In this document: piece after piece, positions 1 to 7,877 of the stretch
How positions within the stretch are numbered: position 1 is the stretch's first letter
Layout: each line of letters starts with the position of its first letter
From: Indolivaga macrotermitis
GTDB lineage: Bacteria; Bacteroidota; Bacteroidia; Bacteroidales; Dysgonomonadaceae
NCBI RefSeq assembly: GCF_900128985.1
Contig: NZ_FQUC01000012.1
Location: 61,118-125,117, forward strand
DNA: 64,000 bases
Reading direction: 5' to 3'
Made by a program: the position numbers and the translations under genes
The notes under the pieces: generated by a model
What the model was told of the DNA's origin: nothing
Database searches by the model: none
Seen by the model: only the letters and a program-made list of their open reading frames with translations

Positions 1-111
1 TACAGTTTCGTAAGCAATATTTGCATCTTCTACACGAAAGACCCCCACCCCCACAGCAGGTATCTTAATGCCATTATTCAAAACAAACTCTTTCATACTT
101 TTATATTTCAT
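1..111 (-). CDS. Aldo/keto reductase, N-terminal fragment (cut by window edge)
   Basis: The reverse strand from the ATG at 111 reads 37 codons with no stop to the window edge. The visible peptide contains NNGIKIPAVGVGVFRV, which matches the opening beta-strands of the aldo/keto reductase barrel (2,5-diketo-D-gluconate reductase-like, NADPH-dependent carbonyl reduction in the cytosol). A second in-frame ATG at 96 would give MKEFVLNNG and is an equally good start. Everything after about residue 37 lies outside the window, so the catalytic Asp-Tyr-Lys-His set cannot be checked. It is transcribed in the same direction as the flavoprotein mdaB upstream, about 120 nt apart. Confidence 0.75.
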   Translation of the reverse strand, partial: MKYKSMKEFVLNNGIKIPAVGVGVFRVEDANIAYETV

Positions 112-210
112 TTTAGTTAGAACACTTAAGATACAGATTTAGCCGACTCAAAAAGTCTTTTTAACAAAAAAAAACTGAGACCTTCACAAAAGTGCCTGAT
201 CCCAGAGTTT

Positions 211-238
211 ATAATACGGATAATATCCGTCATATTAT
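211..238 (-). terminator. Possible hairpin at the 3' end of mdaB
   Basis: A perfect dyad (ACGGATA, one base, TATCCGT; 216-230) is flanked by AT-rich sequence that pairs further with a small bulge. It overlaps the mdaB stop codon. No clear U-tract follows on the minus strand, so termination is uncertain and it could instead be an mRNA-stabilising hairpin. Confidence 0.3.
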
Positions 239-825
239 AATGTTTTTACTTGATTTTCAAGATGCTCCAAATACGCTTTGCGATAAGCGTCAACATTAGG
301 GTTTTTCATCACATCATAAAAATGGAAACCTTCGGTTCTTGCTAATCCTATAAAAGAATTCATCTGGTGGAACCCGAACATTACCCCTTCGTCTACACCA
401 TGCTGTCTGAAAAATTCGTCCTCGAGAGTAAATGCTTCCAAAGGAGCATTCCATGTTGTAGTCAACATATATTTACGACCCTGAAGAGCTCCTCCGGTTC
501 CATAATGACGGGTAGGATTGATCGAGTGACGCCCATCGCTTATATAAATTTTCCCATGTCCTTCAGTAAATACCGTATCGATATATTTTTTCAATCCATA
601 AGGTACCTGAAACCACCAGATAGGAGTATGATAAATAATTAAATCTGCCCATACATATTTTTCAACTTCTTCCGCCAAATCGTATGGCTCATTTATATCG
701 GTTACCTTCACTTCATATCCATGGCTTTTAAGAAAATCCACAGTCCATCCTGTTAATGTGTGGTTGAACTCTCCTCCTGAGTGTGCAAACTTCTGTCCGC
801 CGTTTATTACAAATACTTTTTTCAT
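235..825 (-). CDS. mdaB: NAD(P)H quinone oxidoreductase, MdaB/flavodoxin-fold family
   Basis: A 196-residue cytosolic flavoprotein of the MdaB (modulator of drug activity B) family, which carries out two-electron reduction of quinones with FAD. Seen: N-terminal strand MKKVFVINGG, a central HTPIWWFQVPYGLKKYID segment typical of the flavin-contacting region, and GTGGALQGRKYML before the C-terminal half; length is normal for the family. It is divergent from a LysR regulator with 106 bp between starts, the usual arrangement for a LysR-controlled detoxification gene. I infer, but cannot show, that this regulator responds to quinones or oxidants. A TATTTTTG -7 box lies about 30 nt upstream of the start. 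Confidence 0.88.
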   Translation of the reverse strand: MKKVFVINGGQKFAHSGGEFNHTLTGWTVDFLKSHGYEVKVTDINEPYDLAEEVEKYVWADLIIYHTPIWWFQVPYGLKKYIDTVFTEGHGKIYISDGRHSINPTRHYGTGGALQGRKYMLTTTWNAPLEAFTLEDEFFRQHGVDEGVMFGFHQMNSFIGLARTEGFHFYDVMKNPNVDAYRKAYLEHLENQVKTL

Positions 826-854
826 ATCATTATGTCTTTTTATAATTTCTGATG

Positions 855-862
855 CAAAAATA
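855..862 (-). promoter_or_regulatory. -7 box (TATTTTTG) of mdaB
   Basis: Reverse-strand TATTTTTG matches the Bacteroidetes TAnnTTTG -7 consensus, 29 nt from the mdaB ATG. It is divergent from the LysR promoter, so a regulator bound between them could control both. Confidence 0.5.
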
Positions 863-898
863 AGCAGACATTTTCAATAAATAAAATAATATAAATTA

Positions 899-906
899 TA
901 TATTTG
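899..906 (+). promoter_or_regulatory. -7 box (TATATTTG) of the LysR gene
   Basis: TATATTTG matches TAnnTTTG exactly and ends 25 nt before the LysR start codon. The AT-rich, partly dyadic sequence at 886-902 between the two divergent promoters is a plausible LysR-binding site. Confidence 0.55.
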
Positions 907-931
907 CATCATAATTATAATAAATAAGATT

Positions 932-1861
932 ATGGTCAATCTGGAATGGTTCAGAACCTTTAAAGCAATATACGAGACAGGGTCGCTTACATCGGCTGCC
1001 AATAAGCTATTTATCTCGCAACCGGGTGTAAGCCTTCACCTCACATCATTAGAAACTCATGTAGGATACAAGCTATTTGACCGAGGAACTCGTAAAATGA
1101 TTCCTACCGAACACGGAAAGATTCTGTATAACTCGATAGTTGAAGGAGTGGATAAACTGGAAGCCGCCGAAAAGCATTTTTTTAGGAATACCCATTCCGA
1201 TAAAGCCAGTATCAGCATCGGGATGTGCTTCGAGACATTTCAGGCAACGCTCGAACCTTATATAAGTGAACTGCCTTTTGATCTGATATCGCGGTTCGGA
1301 TGTTATGACGAAATGCTCTCTGATCTGGAAAAAGGTTTACTGGACTTTGTTATCTCTCCACAAAAGATAGAATCTGTGAACATGCAGTACACACCTTTCT
1401 CTTCCGAAAGAATAGTACTGATTGCAGGGGCAGCAACCGACACCGCCGAATTTAAAGGCATTATAAGCAAAGGAGACTGGAAAGCCTGTGAAAACTGGCT
1501 TAATAATCAGTCGTGGTTCGGTACTACAGGCGATATGGAAACCTTGAGGAACTTCTGGATTGCCAATTTCAGGAAGCGTCCCGACCTTAAGCTTAACTAT
1601 ATTGTTCCCAACAAATTGTCGATCATCCGTTGCCTTGCCAACAAAAAAGGATTGGCTATCCTTCCCGATTTTCTATGCAGAAAACAAATCGAGAACGGAG
1701 AGTTACAACTCCTTTGGGAAGGAAAAGCCCCCCTCGAAAACACTCTCTATTTCGTTCACAGAAAGAAAACTATATACGAAAAGGAACTGCAAATACTGAA
1801 AGATATTTTTATTAAAGAATTCGAACCTCAGGTTTCGTTCGCCGAAAGCCTGAAATATTAA
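932..1861 (+). CDS. LysR-family transcriptional regulator
   Basis: A 309-residue LysR-type regulator. The N-terminal winged helix-turn-helix is clear (NLEWFRTFKAIYETGSLTSA, followed by LFISQPGVSLHLTSLE and GYKLFDRGTRKMIPTEHG, residues about 3-65). Residues 90-300 form the periplasmic-binding-protein-like effector domain. It sits divergent from mdaB, which is probably its main target by the usual LysR logic; the effector is unknown. The start ATG lies 25 nt after a good -7 box. It ends 6 nt before the convergent feoB membrane-domain gene, with no obvious terminator in between, so the transcripts may overlap. Confidence 0.93.
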   Translation: MVNLEWFRTFKAIYETGSLTSAANKLFISQPGVSLHLTSLETHVGYKLFDRGTRKMIPTEHGKILYNSIVEGVDKLEAAEKHFFRNTHSDKASISIGMCFETFQATLEPYISELPFDLISRFGCYDEMLSDLEKGLLDFVISPQKIESVNMQYTPFSSERIVLIAGAATDTAEFKGIISKGDWKACENWLNNQSWFGTTGDMETLRNFWIANFRKRPDLKLNYIVPNKLSIIRCLANKKGLAILPDFLCRKQIENGELQLLWEGKAPLENTLYFVHRKKTIYEKELQILKDIFIKEFEPQVSFAESLKY

Positions 1862-1867
1862 GAGGCC

Positions 1868-3292
1868 CTAAGCAAACAGATGCCATAACTGTGTTACCAG
1901 AAAACAAACAATAAAACCCATAATAATTGGTAACACTGTGGCAACGGTAGTCCATTTAACACTACCTGTCTCTTTATATATAGTATAGATTGTAGTACTA
2001 CATGGATTATGCAATAAACTGAACAGCATCAGATTAATACCTGTAAGCAATGTCCATCCTCCGGCATGGAGTATATTGGCGACTTCAGGCTCATTTCCGT
2101 CAAAAAGGACTCCGGCTCCGCTTCCTCCTGTTATAGAATTGATGCTAAGCACAGTAAGCATCAATATAGTAGGTATAACGATTTCGTTGGCTGGAATTGC
2201 TACAATATAGGCAAGAAGAATAACCCCGTTGAGCCCGATAAACAACGCAAAAGGATCGAAAGCATTTATAGCCCACACGGCAATACTTTGCCCTTCTATA
2301 TCGATATTGCTGATAAGCCAGATAACAGCACCGGCTGGTGCAGCAAACATTACCGCACGACCTAATACTACCAAAGTACGGTCTATGATCGAAGTATAAA
2401 TAGTCTGCCATATACGGGGTGGACGATATGGTGGCAGTTCGAGTACGAAAAACGAAGCTTCGCCTTTCAGCATCGTTTTAGACAAAAACCATGATACCAA
2501 AAATGTAAAGCCAATACCCAAAACAGCAATACCGATAACGGAACCTGTTGCCACAATATGCGACAATCCTTCGGGTACAACAGCACCGATAAAGATGGTC
2601 GCTATCAGTATCTGAGTAGGCCAGCGACCGTTACAGAGCGAAAAATTATTGGTGATAATGGCTATCAACCTCTCACGCGGACTATCGATTATCCGGGTTG
2701 CGACCACACCCGCAGCATTACATCCGAATCCCATACTCATAGTCAAAGCCTGTTTTCCATGCGCTCCGGCTTTACGGAACAAATTGTCGAGGTTAAATGC
2801 TACACGGGGCAGATAACCAAAGTCTTCGAGCAATGTAAACAATGGGAAGAATATTGCCATCGGTGGCAACATCACGGCTACCACCCAAGCGGTTGCCAGA
2901 TATACGCCATCAATCAGTATACCACTAAGCCATACCGGAAAATGCAGGCTTTCGCCCACTCCTTTCAAAAAAGGATAAACGATATCTATCAAAAGAGTAG
3001 AAAGCATCCGGGACGGATAATTTGCTCCAATAATTGTAATCCATAAAACTATTCCCAGCAAAAGAAGCATGATAGGAAAGCCCCATATCCTGCTAGTCAC
3101 GATATTATCGATCGCACGATCCATACGGAAAGCCCTCTTTTTATCTTTCGTATATACCGAATCCCCTACTATTTTTGCCGCATCTACATAAATACCCTCC
3201 GTCAGGTCATCATGCAGGCGGTTTCCTATATTTTTCCTCAGATCTTCCGCTTCATTCAACAGATTATCCAATTGTTTATTCTTATCTTCCAT
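1868..3292 (-). CDS. feoB: FeoB membrane (permease) half, separate polypeptide
   Basis: 474 residues matching the C-terminal part of ferrous-iron transporter FeoB: a soluble N-terminal stretch (residues 1-65) and then about 8-10 membrane segments in two Gate/nucleoside-recognition repeats. The first Gate carries the conserved Cys motif [13 protein letters not shown] followed by LCNGRWPTQ; the second ends with LLHNPCSTT, so the Cys residues of the pore are retained. The preceding gene supplies the missing G domain. The two are in the SAME reading frame and are separated only by TAA-ACT before this ATG, so FeoB is split by one stop codon. It may work as a two-chain complex, or some full-length protein may arise by readthrough. 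It is the last gene of the TonB receptor-feoA-feoB operon in the inner membrane. Confidence 0.88.
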   Translation of the reverse strand: MEDKNKQLDNLLNEAEDLRKNIGNRLHDDLTEGIYVDAAKIVGDSVYTKDKKRAFRMDRAIDNIVTSRIWGFPIMLLLLGIVLWITIIGANYPSRMLSTLLIDIVYPFLKGVGESLHFPVWLSGILIDGVYLATAWVVAVMLPPMAIFFPLFTLLEDFGYLPRVAFNLDNLFRKAGAHGKQALTMSMGFGCNAAGVVATRIIDSPRERLIAIITNNFSLCNGRWPTQILIATIFIGAVVPEGLSHIVATGSVIGIAVLGIGFTFLVSWFLSKTMLKGEASFFVLELPPYRPPRIWQTIYTSIIDRTLVVLGRAVMFAAPAGAVIWLISNIDIEGQSIAVWAINAFDPFALFIGLNGVILLAYIVAIPANEIVIPTILMLTVLSINSITGGSGAGVLFDGNEPEVANILHAGGWTLLTGINLMLFSLLHNPCSTTIYTIYKETGSVKWTTVATVLPIIMGFIVCFLVTQLWHLFA

Positions 3293-3295
3293 AGT

Positions 3296-4048
3296 TTATC
3301 CTAAACGCCCCTCCTTCAAAGCAGTTATAATACTGGTATCCCCTTCGAGTAAACGCATAGCTATCCACCGGCTGTTAGGCAAACCGGGGTATAAATCGGT
3401 CAGTTTGTTGCTCAGCTTTTCTATGGCTGTAGCTGTCTCACCCAAAACATTTTTAATTCTGTGCGGCTGAGTTACGATCTTGTTTTCAGCCAAATCATAT
3501 ATTGTCTGTAACAAGTTGTCCATCCCTTTATTCGAACGGGCAGTAGTAGGTACAACAGGTATACCCAGATCGCGAGCCAATGTGCGATCATCTACCTCTA
3601 CGCCATGCCTCGCCGCTTCATCCATCAGGTTCAGGCACAATACAGCCTTGTCTGTGATCTCCAATATTTGTAATGCCAGATTCAGGTTACGTTCCAACCG
3701 CCCTGCGTCTGCAACTACAATAGTAACATCAGGTTTTCCGAAGAGGATAAAATCGCGGGCTATCTCTTCATCCTCCGATGTCGACAACAAAGAATAGGTT
3801 CCGGGTAAATCAACCAACTTGAAAGTTTTATCCAGATACGAAAAGCTTCCCATAGCTGTCGCCACGGTTTTTCCCGGCCAGTTACCCGTATGTTGCCTCA
3901 GGCCAGTCAATGTATTAAACACGGTACTTTTTCCCGTATTCGGATTTCCGGCCAAAGCTACAACATAGTCATAATCGGTAACCTTCTCACCTAATTTTTT
4001 CAGGCCGGACGCTGTGTTATATTTGCATGTATTGCATATTTCGTTCAT
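3296..4048 (-). CDS. feoB: FeoB small GTPase domain (NFeoB), separate polypeptide
   Basis: A 250-residue GTP-binding domain of the ferrous iron transporter. All G motifs are present: P-loop GNPNTGKST (residues 34-42), switch Thr region, DLPGTYSL (G3), NLMDEA (G4) and TTARSNKG (G5), followed by the helical GDI-like part. An N-terminal CNTC pair (residues 5-8) might bind metal. The chain stops at TAA exactly where the membrane domain of a standard FeoB would begin; the next gene restarts 3 nt later in the same frame. It begins 2 nt after the feoA stop, so translation is likely coupled. GTPase activity presumably gates Fe(II) uptake through the partner permease chain. Confidence 0.9.
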   Translation of the reverse strand: MNEICNTCKYNTASGLKKLGEKVTDYDYVVALAGNPNTGKSTVFNTLTGLRQHTGNWPGKTVATAMGSFSYLDKTFKLVDLPGTYSLLSTSEDEEIARDFILFGKPDVTIVVADAGRLERNLNLALQILEITDKAVLCLNLMDEAARHGVEVDDRTLARDLGIPVVPTTARSNKGMDNLLQTIYDLAENKIVTQPHRIKNVLGETATAIEKLSNKLTDLYPGLPNSRWIAMRLLEGDTSIITALKEGRLG

Positions 4049-4050
4049 AC

Positions 4051-4302
4051 TTATTCCTCCAACTCTATAAAAATCTGTTCAGCTTGCTCATGGCGCAGAG
4101 CTATAAGAGTATCTCTCAGACTATAAGCTACCGGATTACCTAATGGGCTTATATTCTGAACAGTAACAATTGTCCCCCGTACAAAACCCAAATCGAGCAA
4201 CCTGCGGCGGGCTTCGCCCTGACATTGTTCCGATATGCCTGATATACGGGCCGTTTCGCCATATTTCAAATCCGAGAGTTTCATTCCTTTATTTTTTACC
4301 AC
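4051..4302 (-). CDS. feoA: FeoA, ferrous iron transport accessory protein
   Basis: An 83-residue SH3-like FeoA protein. It has the typical pattern [17 protein letters not shown] near the N-terminus, then [17 protein letters not shown] and [16 protein letters not shown], which is the FeoA core. The first ATG would add MVKNKG; the second (MKLSDL, 4284) fits family starts better. It overlaps the end of the TonB receptor gene by 7 nt and ends 2 nt before the FeoB G-domain gene, so all four genes form one operon. It is thought to bind and regulate the G domain of FeoB at the inner membrane. Confidence 0.92.
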   Translation of the reverse strand: MVKNKGMKLSDLKYGETARISGISEQCQGEARRRLLDLGFVRGTIVTVQNISPLGNPVAYSLRDTLIALRHEQAEQIFIELEE

Positions 4303-6563
4303 AGGTTATACCTTATACCCAGAAACAGCTTTGTTCCCTGCAAAGGGGCATAATTGTAACTGGTGTCGAAAGTATACCCGTTCGGGTTATTTATTGGATC
4401 ATTCACATTCTTATCGAAAGGGTCTTCCGACCTGATCAAAGAAAATTTAGGCTTAAAGTTAAATATATTCTTCACTCCTCCATATACTTCAAAACCTGTA
4501 CCCTTGAATACTTTCCGCAGCTGTATATTAGCAAGTGTAAACCAGGGTGAATATTCAGGCCGGTAATCATTCGGCTGTACAGGCAAACGCATAGGCCCTG
4601 TCCAGTTTCCTGTAAGATTAACAGAGAAATCCTTCGGCAGATCATAATCAACCGTGAACGTCCCACTCCACTTAGGCGCATGCAGCTGTTGTATACGCTG
4701 CATTATGCCCTCATCGTTTTTTTCTTTAGAGTAAACATCTTCGTAAGTGATGCCCAACGACACTTTCATAGGTATATTAAATACCATATCTATATTGAGA
4801 GATGCACCTTGTGAGATAGCATGCCCATCGAGATTCGCATAAATAATTTTAGTGGGATCGGAATCGAAATCGCCGACAATCTTATTCGTAAAATACGAAT
4901 AAAAGCCCGTCAGGTCGAAACTTAGAAAAAGCGGATCGGTATTCACCTTCAACACATAATTCAAATTTGTGTTGTAAGATCTTTCGGGCTTCAGATCCTC
5001 TTTTATCACCACCTCACGTGCTCCTGTTAAAGCGGCATGGTCTTCTGTAAACAAATTGACAACCCTGAATCCTGTACCAAAGCTTGCCCTGATCGTATTT
5101 TTCGTATTAGGAGACAAGCGGTATGCAAACCGGGGCGAATGTACGCTTCCATGATTCTTGTCATAGTCGTACCGATATCCTACCAACAATGTATTTTTAT
5201 CGTTAATATTCCACTCATTCTGTATAAAAACACCGGGAAGAGGTGTTTTGTTGGGCTTATTCTTCATTCCGTCCGCCGAACTTGTAGCCGGAGTATTATC
5301 ATCATAATAATTGTAACGGAATGATACACCCAGAAGCAAGTTATTTTTAGCCCCTATCGGCTTATCCCAATATGCTTGGGCAAAAAAGACCTGCTGCTTT
5401 GCCATATACGGAGTATTGCCATACCACGAATCCTGTTCGTGCCAGTTGTAAGAATACTGTGTATAGATATTTTCGGCTGTTGGTAACTGATATGCGCCAA
5501 ATAGTTCTACTCTATTGGTATATACACTCTCGCCATAGATAGAATCACTTCCACGCCAGCTTTTGTTCCAGTTCATTTCTCCTCCCCAACGATCTTCATA
5601 CACATATCTCGCTCCTATATTCGCAATCTTACCATCATCGCGTTTAAAATTCCATTTATTAAAAATCGAAATGCGATTCTGTATCGTTATATCAGTAAAG
5701 TTGTCGTTGTTCTTATCTTTCTTATCATTATAAATAAAATAATTTATCCCTAACAGAGATGTTACCTTCTTCCCTATATTAAATTTAAAAGAACCATCTA
5801 TATTATATTCGTTCCATGTAGTACCAAAGGCATCAAAACTAACCAAAGGAGCATTCTCGGGATTCTTTGTTATTACATTTATAATCCCTCCCATAGCTTC
5901 TGAGCCATACAACGACGAAGCCGGACCTTTAACAACCTCTACCCTTTCGATCAGGCTATTAGGGATACCATTCAAACCATAAACCGTAGACAGGGCACTG
6001 ACAATAGGCATCCCATCTATCAGGATCATTGTATATGGGCCTTCCATCCCGTTAATATGTATGTCGCCGGTATTACAAACATTACAGTTGATCTGGGGTT
6101 TTATTCCATTTATCATTCCGATAGATTCGAACAAAGAAGGCGACGGATTCTTATGGAATAATACAGGGGTGACAACTTCAACCGAAATCGGGCTGTTGAG
6201 TCTGCTTACAGGACGCATAGTCCCAGTAACCACCACTTCAGCCAGAGAACTGTCGTCCGGTTCAAGTTCTACATATAAAGTATCTTCCTTTCCGTTTTTC
6301 ACTGTAATATTTTGTTTTTGCGATTTATACCCCAAACTACTGACTTGTAATTGATAATTTCCCTGAGGGACTTTCTTTATCTCGAAATAGCCCATAGAAT
6401 CGGTAGTTGTACCCATATTTAGCTTTGGCAAACTCACCGACACAAAGTCCAAAGGTTTGCCTTCGCTCTTCACAACTCCTTTTATTATATTCTGAGCTAA
6501 ACTATTCTGAACAAACAGAACAAAGCCCACCATAAGCAACATTACCAATCTCATAACAACCAA
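4296..6563 (-). CDS. TonB-dependent outer-membrane receptor of the iron operon
   Basis: 755 residues: signal peptide (about 1-23), carboxypeptidase-regulatory-like beta-sandwich (about 25-100, GVVKSEGKPLDFVSVSLP), plug domain (about 105-230, with VVVTGTMRPVSR, VEVVKGPASSLYGSEAMGG and INVITKNP) and a C-terminal beta-barrel ending in a Trp-terminated strand (GIRYNLW). The plug carries a CNVC motif (INCNVCNTGDIHING), an unusual Cys pair facing the outside that could bind a metal. The real start may be the second Met (6554), since the first four residues add nothing to the signal peptide. The substrate is inferred to be an iron source because feoAB follow in the same operon and a DtxR-type regulator is divergent; the exact ligand cannot be read from sequence. 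Confidence 0.9.
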   Translation of the reverse strand: MVVMRLVMLLMVGFVLFVQNSLAQNIIKGVVKSEGKPLDFVSVSLPKLNMGTTTDSMGYFEIKKVPQGNYQLQVSSLGYKSQKQNITVKNGKEDTLYVELEPDDSSLAEVVVTGTMRPVSRLNSPISVEVVTPVLFHKNPSPSLFESIGMINGIKPQINCNVCNTGDIHINGMEGPYTMILIDGMPIVSALSTVYGLNGIPNSLIERVEVVKGPASSLYGSEAMGGIINVITKNPENAPLVSFDAFGTTWNEYNIDGSFKFNIGKKVTSLLGINYFIYNDKKDKNNDNFTDITIQNRISIFNKWNFKRDDGKIANIGARYVYEDRWGGEMNWNKSWRGSDSIYGESVYTNRVELFGAYQLPTAENIYTQYSYNWHEQDSWYGNTPYMAKQQVFFAQAYWDKPIGAKNNLLLGVSFRYNYYDDNTPATSSADGMKNKPNKTPLPGVFIQNEWNINDKNTLLVGYRYDYDKNHGSVHSPRFAYRLSPNTKNTIRASFGTGFRVVNLFTEDHAALTGAREVVIKEDLKPERSYNTNLNYVLKVNTDPLFLSFDLTGFYSYFTNKIVGDFDSDPTKIIYANLDGHAISQGASLNIDMVFNIPMKVSLGITYEDVYSKEKNDEGIMQRIQQLHAPKWSGTFTVDYDLPKDFSVNLTGNWTGPMRLPVQPNDYRPEYSPWFTLANIQLRKVFKGTGFEVYGGVKNIFNFKPKFSLIRSEDPFDKNVNDPINNPNGYTFDTSYNYAPLQGTKLFLGIRYNLW

Positions 6564-6590
6564 AACAAAACTATTAGAAAAACAAAATTA

Positions 6591-6598
6591 CAAAGTTA
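6591..6598 (-). promoter_or_regulatory. -7 box (TAACTTTG) of the TonB receptor-feo operon
   Basis: Reverse-strand TAACTTTG matches TAnnTTTG and lies 27 nt upstream of the annotated start. The dyad at 6618-6638 falls where the -33 region of this promoter would be. Confidence 0.55.
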
Positions 6599-6617
6599 GA
6601 TTAACAAAACAATTTTA

Positions 6618-6638
6618 TTTGATGTTTTTTTCATCAAA
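6618..6638. promoter_or_regulatory. Candidate DtxR-family operator
   Basis: An inverted repeat TTTGATG-N7-CATCAAA (7-bp perfect arms) lies midway between the two divergent -7 boxes. Its position over the -33 region of both promoters is what an iron- or manganese-dependent repressor would need to control the feo operon and its own gene. The spacing is a little longer than classic DtxR/MntR operators, so the assignment is an inference. Confidence 0.45.
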
Positions 6639-6652
6639 AATTCCTTTTTTAA

Positions 6653-6660
6653 TATCTTTG
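6653..6660 (+). promoter_or_regulatory. -7 box (TATCTTTG) of the DtxR-family gene, leaderless
   Basis: TATCTTTG is an exact TAnnTTTG match and ends only 4 nt before the ATG at 6665. Transcription would start at or next to the A of the start codon, predicting a leaderless mRNA. Confidence 0.55.
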
Positions 6661-6664
6661 TTGT

Positions 6665-7318
6665 ATGATATCATCAACAGAAGAGAATTACTTAAAGACT
6701 CTACTCCATCTGGAAGAAAAAACAGGTGAAGCTACAGCCAATGACTTGAGTAAGCTGCTTAACATCAAAATGTCTACAGTGAACAGCATGATGAAGAAGT
6801 TAGCCGAAAAAGGATTTGTCCATTACGAAAGCTATAAGCCTGTAACACTCACCGACACAGGAAAGAAACAGGCAGCATTAATATTACGTAAACACCGCTT
6901 AGTAGAAATGTATCTGGTGGAAAAGATGGGATTCGGCTGGGAACAGGTACATGCCATAGCGGAGCAGATTGAGCATATACAATCGCCGGTCTTCTTCGAA
7001 AAGATAGATGAATTGCTGAATCATCCGACAGCCGATCCTCATGGTTCGCCGATACCGGACAAGGATGGCAATATCAAACCAACCAATTTTTTGAAATTAA
7101 GTAACTGTTGTGAAGGTGAGCAGGTTCGATTCTCGGCTGTAATAGATTCTAATGCAGAGTTTCTGCAATTCCTTACCAAGCGCAACCTTACACTGGGAGT
7201 CATTATCAAAATTATTACTATCGAAATATTCGATGGTAGCATGACGGTTTCTTACAATGGGAATAAGAATGAAGTATTGAGCCGGATAGTTTGCGACAAA
7301 CTTCTGGTTACCAAATAA
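6665..7318 (+). CDS. DtxR/MntR-family metal-dependent transcriptional repressor
   Basis: A 217-residue DtxR-family regulator. It opens with the standard STEENYLKTLLHLEE and has a winged helix (residues 1-75, TVNSMMKKLAEKGFVHYESYKPVTLT), a dimerisation and metal-binding domain (about 75-140, with RKHRLVEMYLVEKMGFGWEQVHAIAEQIEH, where the conserved Glu and His ligands sit, and DPHGSPIPD), and a C-terminal FeoA/SH3-like domain (about 155-217). It is divergent from the iron-uptake operon with a dyad between them, so it most likely represses TonB receptor-feoAB when Fe(II) or Mn(II) is plentiful. Which metal it senses is not determined here. Confidence 0.92.
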   Translation: MISSTEENYLKTLLHLEEKTGEATANDLSKLLNIKMSTVNSMMKKLAEKGFVHYESYKPVTLTDTGKKQAALILRKHRLVEMYLVEKMGFGWEQVHAIAEQIEHIQSPVFFEKIDELLNHPTADPHGSPIPDKDGNIKPTNFLKLSNCCEGEQVRFSAVIDSNAEFLQFLTKRNLTLGVIIKIITIEIFDGSMTVSYNGNKNEVLSRIVCDKLLVTK

Positions 7319-7350
7319 AAAAAACGCCTGCTAAAGGAATTAACAGGCGC
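7317..7350 (-). terminator. Terminator of gcvH (possibly bidirectional)
   Basis: A CGCCTG/CAGGCG hairpin (7325-7330 with 7344-7349) is followed on the minus strand by a run of seven or more T. It lies between the convergent dtxR-like gene and gcvH. Confidence 0.7.
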
Positions 7351-7374
7351 TTCGTATTTTATATCACTATAAGC

Positions 7375-7755
7375 TTATTTCTTCAAAAGAGCTTCGTAAG
7401 CTTTACTATCAAGCAGTTTTTCTAACTGAGTCTTATCTGTAAGTTTAACTTTTATGATCCAGCTATCGAAAGGAGCGCTGTTAATCAAAGCCGGTTTTTC
7501 CGATAATTTACTGTTCACTTCTTCCACTTTTCCCGAAAGGGGAGACAAAAGATCGCTTGTTGCTTTTGAACTTTCTACAGCCCCAAACTCATCACCCTGA
7601 GATACATCTTCTCCAACTTCGGGCAGATCTATAAAAACAATATTACCTAACTCATGCTGATTAAAATCGGTTAGACCGACATACGCATATTCACCTTCTA
7701 CTTTTACCCATTCGTGAGATTGGGTATATAATAATCCATCTACTACTTTTGCCAT
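7375..7755 (-). CDS. gcvH: Glycine cleavage system H protein
   Basis: A 126-residue lipoyl carrier. The lipoylation site is Lys64 in VESSKATSD, in the hairpin of the lipoyl fold; HEWVKVEGEYAYVGLTD at the N-terminus and GNIVFIDLPEVG are family hallmarks. Length is standard. It carries the aminomethyl intermediate between GcvP, GcvT and Lpd in glycine breakdown, but gcvT and gcvP are not in this window. It lies directly downstream of a lipoate-protein ligase in the same orientation, which suggests a dedicated lipoylation partner. It has its own -7 box at 7830-7837 and a GGTCTGAGAC element in its roughly 70-nt leader. Confidence 0.96.
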   Translation of the reverse strand: MAKVVDGLLYTQSHEWVKVEGEYAYVGLTDFNQHELGNIVFIDLPEVGEDVSQGDEFGAVESSKATSDLLSPLSGKVEEVNSKLSEKPALINSAPFDSWIIKVKLTDKTQLEKLLDSKAYEALLKK

Positions 7756-7773
7756 AATTTAATGTAGTTTTAA

Positions 7774-7784
7774 AGTCTCAGACC
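7774..7784 (-). promoter_or_regulatory. GGTCTGAGAC element in the gcvH leader
   Basis: GGTCTGAGACT (reverse strand), nearly palindromic, ends 18 nt before the gcvH ATG. The same motif in its perfect palindromic form stands 16 nt before the E2 start at 31172. Only these two lipoyl-protein genes carry it at that position in this window. Its role is unknown. Confidence 0.4.
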
Positions 7785-7829
7785 TTTTTATTTATTTGGT
7801 TAATGTAATTACAATAAGTTGTCATGATC

Positions 7830-7837
7830 CAAAAATA
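7830..7837 (-). promoter_or_regulatory. -7 box (TATTTTTG) of gcvH
   Basis: Reverse-strand TATTTTTG fits TAnnTTTG; the predicted leader is about 70 nt. An 8-bp hairpin (ATTAAACA/TGTTTAAT, 7842-7862) just upstream could end the lplA transcript. Confidence 0.45.
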
Positions 7838-7841
7838 CATC

Positions 7842-7862
7842 ATTAAACACTTATTGTTTAAT
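7842..7862 (-). terminator. Weak hairpin after lipoate ligase gene
   Basis: Arms ATTAAACA and TGTTTAAT with a 5-nt loop, 16 nt past the lplA stop. It is AT-rich, and the following T-run overlaps the gcvH promoter, so termination is probably partial. Confidence 0.35.
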
Positions 7863-7877
7863 TTAAATTGTCATTAA

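Noticed and set aside
2066..3046. Long open frames antisense to the FeoB permease gene
   Set aside because: They overlap a well-conserved gene on the other strand, have no domain or signal features, and arise from codon bias of the true gene. The same reasoning removes antisense frames inside lplA, E2, E1, prfC and the EPS genes.
3286..3300. FeoB as a frameshifted pseudogene
   Set aside because: The two parts are in the same frame, start and stop at the normal domain border, and keep all motifs, so a natural split (or readthrough) is more likely than decay.
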